A stretch of DNA of 64,000 nt, from assembly GCF_000787855.1 (NCBI RefSeq), contig NZ_BBPQ01000025.1, forward strand, positions 1 to 64,000, written 5' to 3'. The notes below the pieces were generated by a model. It worked only from the letters and a program-made list of their open reading frames with translations, was not told where the DNA came from and searched no databases. The DNA comes from Streptacidiphilus anmyonensis. GTDB taxonomy: Bacteria; Actinomycetota; Actinomycetes; Streptomycetales; Streptomycetaceae. The position numbers and the translations under genes are program-made. How positions within the stretch are numbered: position 1 is the first letter of the stretch; each line of letters starts with the position of its first letter. This document shows, in pieces, positions 60,142-64,000 of the stretch.

Positions 60142-61893
60142 TCAATCCTCCAGGCGCAGCGGGGCCCGCCAGGTCAGTCGGGTCCCGCCGCCGGGGTTCT
60201 CGTCGAGACGGAGCGTCCCGCCGTGCTCGGCGGCCCGCTCCTGCAGGTTGGCCAGACCACTGCGGCGCCGGCCCGCGGGGAGGCCGACGCCGTTGTCGGC
60301 GACGGTCAGCACCACCTCGGGGGCCGTGCCTCCGGTGACCCGGGCGAAGACGTCGACGGCCTTGGCGGAAGCGTGCCGCGAGACGTTGCTCAGCGCCTCC
60401 TCCAGCACCGCGAGCACGTCCTCGGCCAGCTCGGGCGGGACGTCGGTGTCGAGCAGTCCCTCCAGCCGCAGCGACGGCGTGAAGCCGAGGGTGGACACGA
60501 ACCGCGAGACGGTCTCCACGAGCCGCGCCCGCAGCCCCGCCGACTCCTGAGTGGAGGCGCGCGACCGCAGCCCGAAGATCGACGTGCGGATGATCTTCAC
60601 GGTCTCGTCGAGGTCGTCCACCGCCCGGCCGACCCGCTCCGCGGCCCGCGGGTGGTCGATGAACCGCTGCGCGCTCTGCAGCGTCATCCCGGTCGCGAAG
60701 ATCCGCTGGATGGCGAGGTCGTGCAGGTCCCGGGCGATGCGGTCGTGGTCCTCCAGCAGCGCGAGCTGTTCGGCGTCGCTGCGCCGGGCGGCGAGCTCGA
60801 GCGCGAGGGCGGCCTGGTCCGCGAACGCCTTCAGCGGGGCGACGTCGGCCGGCGAGAACGAGGAGAGCCCGGCCCGCCGGGCGAGCATCAGCACGCCGCG
60901 CGGCCCCGAGGGCCCACGGCCCAGCGGCACGGCGACGGCCGCGCCGAGTCCCTGCCAGCGCGGCGGTCCCGCCGTGACGCGCGGGTCGTGGGCGATGTCG
61001 GTGCTGGTGATCGGCTCGGCGGCGACGAAGGCCGCGCCCATGAAGGTGCCCTCCAACGGCAGGAGCAGGCCGCGGTGCAGCTCCGCGTCCAGCCCCTCGG
61101 CCAGCTGGACCGCCAGACCCGTTCCGCCCGCCGTCGGCAGCGTGAGCGCGATGACCCCCAGGTCCGCCTCCAGGATCTCCAGCGACGCCTGGACGAGCTC
61201 GGCGAGGACGTCCTGTTCGGCGGCGCCGGACAGGAGCCGGCTGGTGATCTCGCCGCTCGCCACCAGCCACCGTTCCCGCAGCCGTGCGTCCCGGTAGAGG
61301 CGGGCGTTGTCGATGGCGACCCCGGCGGCGACGGCGAGCGTCTGCAGGACCGACTCGTCCTCGGCGTCGAACTGGCCTCCGCCGCGCTTCTCGGTCAGGT
61401 AGAGGTTCCCGAACACCTCGCCGCGCACCCGGATCGGCACGCCCAGGAAGCTGTGCATGGGCGGGTGGTTGGCGGGGAAGCCGACGGACGCGGCGTGCTC
61501 GCCGATGTCGCGCAGGCGCAGCGGCTCGGGGTGCCGGATCAGCTCCCCCAGGATGCCGTGGCCGGTGGGATACGGTCCGATCGCCTTGACCTGCTCCGGC
61601 GTCAGGCCGGTGGTGAGGAACTTGGCCAGCAGCTCGTTCTCGCCGATGATGCCGAGAGCGGCGTAGCGGGCCTCGACGAGGGTCGCGGCGGTCTCGACGA
61701 TCTGTTGCAGCGCCTGCTCGAGGTCGAGCTCGCGCCCGACCGTGAGGACGGCCTCCAGCAGCGCGTGCACCCGGTCCCGGGTGCCGCGGGCGACGTCGAG
61801 CCGGGCCTGCAGTTCCTCCAGGAGCTGGTCCAGGCGCAGGTCAGGGAGGCGCAGCGAGGCCGCGTCCGACTCCGGCAGCGGTTCCTGGGACAC
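60142..61893 (-). CDS. GAF-GAF histidine kinase, DosS/DevS/OsdK-like
   Basis: A 583-residue sensor kinase. GAF-A spans about 45-200, GAF-B about 215-365, the HisKA_3 dimerisation helix carries the phosphoacceptor H391 in RIARDLHDLAIQRIFA, and the HATPase has EEALSNVSRHA and VADNGVGLP. GAF-A keeps the DosS segment FPANHPPMHSFLGVP, whose H143 corresponds to the proximal heme ligand H149 of M. tuberculosis DosS. It therefore probably senses oxygen, NO or redox state through heme. No membrane segments. The cognate regulator is the NarL protein at 63181, separated by a Usp gene on the other strand. Confidence 0.93.
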   Translation of the reverse strand: MSQEPLPESDAASLRLPDLRLDQLLEELQARLDVARGTRDRVHALLEAVLTVGRELDLEQALQQIVETAATLVEARYAALGIIGENELLAKFLTTGLTPEQVKAIGPYPTGHGILGELIRHPEPLRLRDIGEHAASVGFPANHPPMHSFLGVPIRVRGEVFGNLYLTEKRGGGQFDAEDESVLQTLAVAAGVAIDNARLYRDARLRERWLVASGEITSRLLSGAAEQDVLAELVQASLEILEADLGVIALTLPTAGGTGLAVQLAEGLDAELHRGLLLPLEGTFMGAAFVAAEPITSTDIAHDPRVTAGPPRWQGLGAAVAVPLGRGPSGPRGVLMLARRAGLSSFSPADVAPLKAFADQAALALELAARRSDAEQLALLEDHDRIARDLHDLAIQRIFATGMTLQSAQRFIDHPRAAERVGRAVDDLDETVKIIRTSIFGLRSRASTQESAGLRARLVETVSRFVSTLGFTPSLRLEGLLDTDVPPELAEDVLAVLEEALSNVSRHASAKAVDVFARVTGGTAPEVVLTVADNGVGLPAGRRRSGLANLQERAAEHGGTLRLDENPGGGTRLTWRAPLRLED

Positions 61894-62165
61894 CGGCTTC
61901 CTCCACCCCCGATGGCGCGTCGTCCGGGTTTCCCGGTCAAGGTCACGGTACCCAGCCCGTGCTGCGGACGCACCAGCTTCTGGTCCGGCGCGTGTTCGGG
62001 CCGGGTCCGGGCCGGGTCCGGGTCGGGGTTCCGGCGCTCGGCTTCCGGCGCGGGCGGGGACAGCCGCACGGTGTCAGCCTGGAAGCAGCAGCGTCGGCGA
62101 GGCCCGGCGGCTCCGTCGTCATGCGAGGTCGTCGTGCGAGGTCGTCATCCGAGCAGGAGGCACTG

Positions 62166-63038
62166 ATGAACAGTTCGCCGATCGGGGCCGTCGTCGTCGG
62201 CCTCGACTCCTCAGAGAACTCCCGCACCGCCCTGGACTGGGCCGCGGAGGAAGCCCTTCTGCGCGGCGCGGTGCTGCGCGTCGGCCACGCCTGGAGCATG
62301 CAGGCCTACCGCCTGCCGGAGGCCTACAACGCGGAGATGGTCGACGAGGCGCGCAAGGCCGCGTCGGCCTTCCTCGAGAACGCCGCCGAGGAGACACGCA
62401 AGCGCCACCCGGGCCTGCGCGTCGAGCCCGAACTGATCGAGGAAGGAGCCGTCGAGGGGCTGCTGCGGATGGCGTCTCCCGGCACCAGCATGCTGGTCAC
62501 CGGCCGCCAGGGGCTCAACACCTTCCTGACGGTCCTGCTCGGGTCGGTGAGCGGGGGCGTGATCGCGCACGCGACCGTGCCGACCGTCCTGGTGCCGGTC
62601 GGCGGCGTCCCCGCCGCACAGGGCCCGGTCGTCGTCGGCGTCGCCCCGGGCGAGCCCGAGCCGGTCGGGTTCGCCTTCGACGAAGCCGAACGGCGCGGTG
62701 TCCCGCTGCGGGTGGTCCGCTCCTGGATGTACCCGCAGGCGTTCCCCGGTCACATGTCCGTCCCGCCGCAGGAGCAGGCCCGGCGCGAGGCCGAGGAGAC
62801 GGACGAGCTCGCCCACCTGCTGGCTCCGGCCCGGGCCGCGCACCCGGCCGTCGCCGTCGACGTCCGGGTGGAGCTGGGCCCGGCGGAGGAGGCCATCGTC
62901 AACGAGTCGGCCGACGCGTCGCTGGTGGTCGTCGGCGCGCACCGCAAGCACACCCACCACTTCAGCCAGCCGATCGGCCGGGTGCCGCACCGCGTCCTGC
63001 ACCTCTCCCACGCGCCGGTGGCGGTGATCCCCCGCTGA
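62166..63038 (+). CDS. Universal stress protein, double domain
   Basis: A 290-residue tandem UspA protein. Domain 1 starts AVVVGLDSSENSRTALDWAA with the intact motif VTGRQGLNTFLTVLLGSVSG; domain 2 starts VVVGVAPGEPEPVGFAFDEA and ends VLHLSHAPVAVIPR, with a changed nucleotide motif (GAHRKHTHHFSQPIGRV). The ATG at 62166 has GGAGG 5 bases upstream. It lies between the kinase (divergent) and response regulator genes. A GGGCCGGGTCC tandem occurs upstream near 61998-62020. Confidence 0.94.
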   Translation: MNSSPIGAVVVGLDSSENSRTALDWAAEEALLRGAVLRVGHAWSMQAYRLPEAYNAEMVDEARKAASAFLENAAEETRKRHPGLRVEPELIEEGAVEGLLRMASPGTSMLVTGRQGLNTFLTVLLGSVSGGVIAHATVPTVLVPVGGVPAAQGPVVVGVAPGEPEPVGFAFDEAERRGVPLRVVRSWMYPQAFPGHMSVPPQEQARREAEETDELAHLLAPARAAHPAVAVDVRVELGPAEEAIVNESADASLVVVGAHRKHTHHFSQPIGRVPHRVLHLSHAPVAVIPR

Positions 63039-63081
63039 CCCCCCGCTGACCCCGCGTCGCGGATGATCGGGACCGGTCAAA

Positions 63082-63096
63082 GGGACCGTTCGGCCC
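63082..63096 (+). promoter_or_regulatory. Candidate operator upstream of the response regulator gene
   Basis: GGGACCGTTCGGCCC, 84 bp before the ATG, matches the box at 59356-59370 (opposite orientation) at 14 of 15 positions. A further half site GGGACCGGTC lies at 63069-63078. Autoregulation by the NarL-type protein is the natural inference. Confidence 0.5.
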
Positions 63097-63180
63097 TACC
63101 GGGCGGCCTCGATCCGCGGGACGATCCTGGACAGCGCAGATCGATCTCCGGACGCAGATCTCAAGACATGGGGTAATGGC

Positions 63181-63903
63181 ATGACCGCCGACACGATCCG
63201 GGTCTTCCTGCTGGACGACCACGAGGTGGTCCGCCGGGGTGTGCACGACATGCTCGACGCCGAGCCGGGCCTGGAGGTCGTCGGAGAGGCCGCGACCTGC
63301 GCGCAGGCCCTGGCCCGGATCCCGGCGCTGCGCCCCGACGTCGCGGTGCTGGACGTGCGCCTGCCCGACGGCGACGGCATCACCGTCTGCCGCGAGCTGC
63401 GGTCCCAACTGCCCGAGCTCGCCTGCCTGATGCTCACGTCCTTCGACGACGAGGACGCCCTGCTCGACGCCATCATGGCCGGGGCCTCCGGCTATGTCCT
63501 CAAGCAGATCAGCGGCACCGACCTCATCTCCGCCGTCCGCACGGTGGGCGCCGGCCAGTCCATGCTCGACCCCGGCGCGACGACCCGGCTCCTGGCCCGG
63601 CTGCGTGGCCAGTCCCCGCAGGCCCCCCAACCGCCGGACGCCCTCGCCGGGCTGACGGACCGCGAGCGCGACATCCTCGCCCTCATCGGGGACGGACTGA
63701 CCAACCGTGAGATCGGCCAGCGCCTCTTCCTCGCGGAGAAGACGGTCAAGAACCACATCTCCCGCATGCTCGCCAAGCTGGGCGTGGAACGCCGCGTCCA
63801 GGCCGCCGTCATCGCCTCCCAGGCCGCCGAGCACGCGGCCGCCGCGCAGGCCTCCGGCGCCGGCGGCCCCGCCCGGCCCGACAGCCGGTACGGCGGGGAC
63901 TGA
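63181..63903 (+). CDS. NarL/DevR-type response regulator (OsdR-like)
   Basis: A 240-residue regulator. The receiver domain covers residues 5-125 with acidic pocket D12-D13, phosphoacceptor D58 in [11 protein letters not shown] and the conserved Lys in GYVLKQISG. The LuxR-type helix-turn-helix is about residues 155-215 ([20 protein letters not shown], then [16 protein letters not shown]). An Ala-rich tail of about 20 residues ends it. Sequence style and gene neighbours match DosR/DevR and Streptomyces OsdR. It is probably phosphorylated by the GAF-GAF kinase at 60142-61893. Confidence 0.95.
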   Translation: MTADTIRVFLLDDHEVVRRGVHDMLDAEPGLEVVGEAATCAQALARIPALRPDVAVLDVRLPDGDGITVCRELRSQLPELACLMLTSFDDEDALLDAIMAGASGYVLKQISGTDLISAVRTVGAGQSMLDPGATTRLLARLRGQSPQAPQPPDALAGLTDRERDILALIGDGLTNREIGQRLFLAEKTVKNHISRMLAKLGVERRVQAAVIASQAAEHAAAAQASGAGGPARPDSRYGGD

Positions 63904-63958
63904 ACTCAGCCGTGGTTCGGCCGCGTCAGCTGCGGCCGTCAGCTGCGGCGGAGGCGGA

Positions 63959-64000
63959 TCAGCGGCGGCGCGACCAGAGCGGCTCGTACAGCAGCCACTC
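63959..64000 (-). CDS. C-terminal end of a gene entering from the right (partial)
   Basis: The last 13 codons of a minus-strand frame ending in TGA at 63959-63961 read EWLLYEPLWSRRR, a protein-like C-terminus. Too short to identify. A GTCAGCTGCGG direct repeat lies between this stop and the response regulator. Confidence 0.4.
   Translation of the reverse strand, partial: EWLLYEPLWSRRR

Noticed and set aside
61998-62020. GGGCCGGGTCC tandem upstream of the Usp gene as another OsdR operator
   Set aside because: It lacks the GGGAC half site and the spacing of the two good boxes; it looks like simple GC-rich repetition.
1-64000. CRISPR array, prophage, insertion sequence, tRNA or secondary-metabolite cluster
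   Set aside because: No regularly spaced repeats with unique spacers, no transposase or integrase genes, no cloverleaf-like sequences, and no PKS, NRPS, terpene or RiPP core genes were seen.

Overview
The window is very GC-rich chromosomal DNA from an actinobacterium, most likely a member of the Streptomycetaceae (Streptomyces, Kitasatospora or Streptacidiphilus). The evidence is an RbpA-type RNA polymerase partner, BldG/RsbW-type anti-sigma modules, two PAS-GAF-SpoIIE-HATPase phosphatases, GTG starts, tightly overlapping ATGA/GTGA operons and genes closely resembling known Streptomyces families. I see no tRNA, rRNA, CRISPR array, transposase or phage gene.

Layout. 0-8.3 kb holds small stress or housekeeping genes: an RbpA paralogue cut by the left edge, several small unknowns, a dienelactone-hydrolase-like protein, a cupin, a STAS plus ATPase anti-sigma switch, a YdeP/FdhF-like molybdopterin oxidoreductase and a GlsB-type membrane protein. 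8.5-13.7 kb is one operon: a lipoprotein, a double permease and an ATPase of the iron(III)/FbpABC type, a 15-codon micro-ORF, a seven-helix-type membrane protein with two ExxE motifs, and a small membrane protein. 13.7-14.9 kb is a ChrB-N-like gene whose 3' end and terminator are repeated about four times downstream. 14.9-23 kb is mixed: amidase, class-A-like serine hydrolase, single-domain Usp, VOC protein, a D-aminopeptidase divergent from a leaderless lysA paralogue, and one decayed pseudogene.

23.1-38.6 kb looks like a dedicated peptide or D-amino-acid peptide utilisation locus. One strand carries eight genes: S9 peptidase, M20 peptidase, five Dpp/Opp transporter genes and an LD-carboxypeptidase. 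The divergent strand carries a Y4yA-like PLP decarboxylase, a D-aminoacylase and a cytosolic beta-lactamase-fold hydrolase, followed by a LysR regulator. The enzyme set suggests import and breakdown of peptides containing D-residues or diaminopimelate, for example muropeptides.

40-64 kb resembles the Streptomyces OsdKR / mycobacterial DosSR dormancy regulon. It has a DATIN/HPF-like ribosome protein, an HtpX-type protease, two zinc alcohol dehydrogenases, four double-domain universal stress proteins, an Acg-type nitroreductase, an XRE-PNPOx fusion, a GH65 disaccharide phosphorylase with a beta-phosphoglucomutase, a DosS-like double-GAF kinase with the expected heme-ligand histidine, and a NarL-type response regulator. 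Two promoters in this block share a near-identical 15-bp interrupted palindrome that could be the operator of this two-component system.
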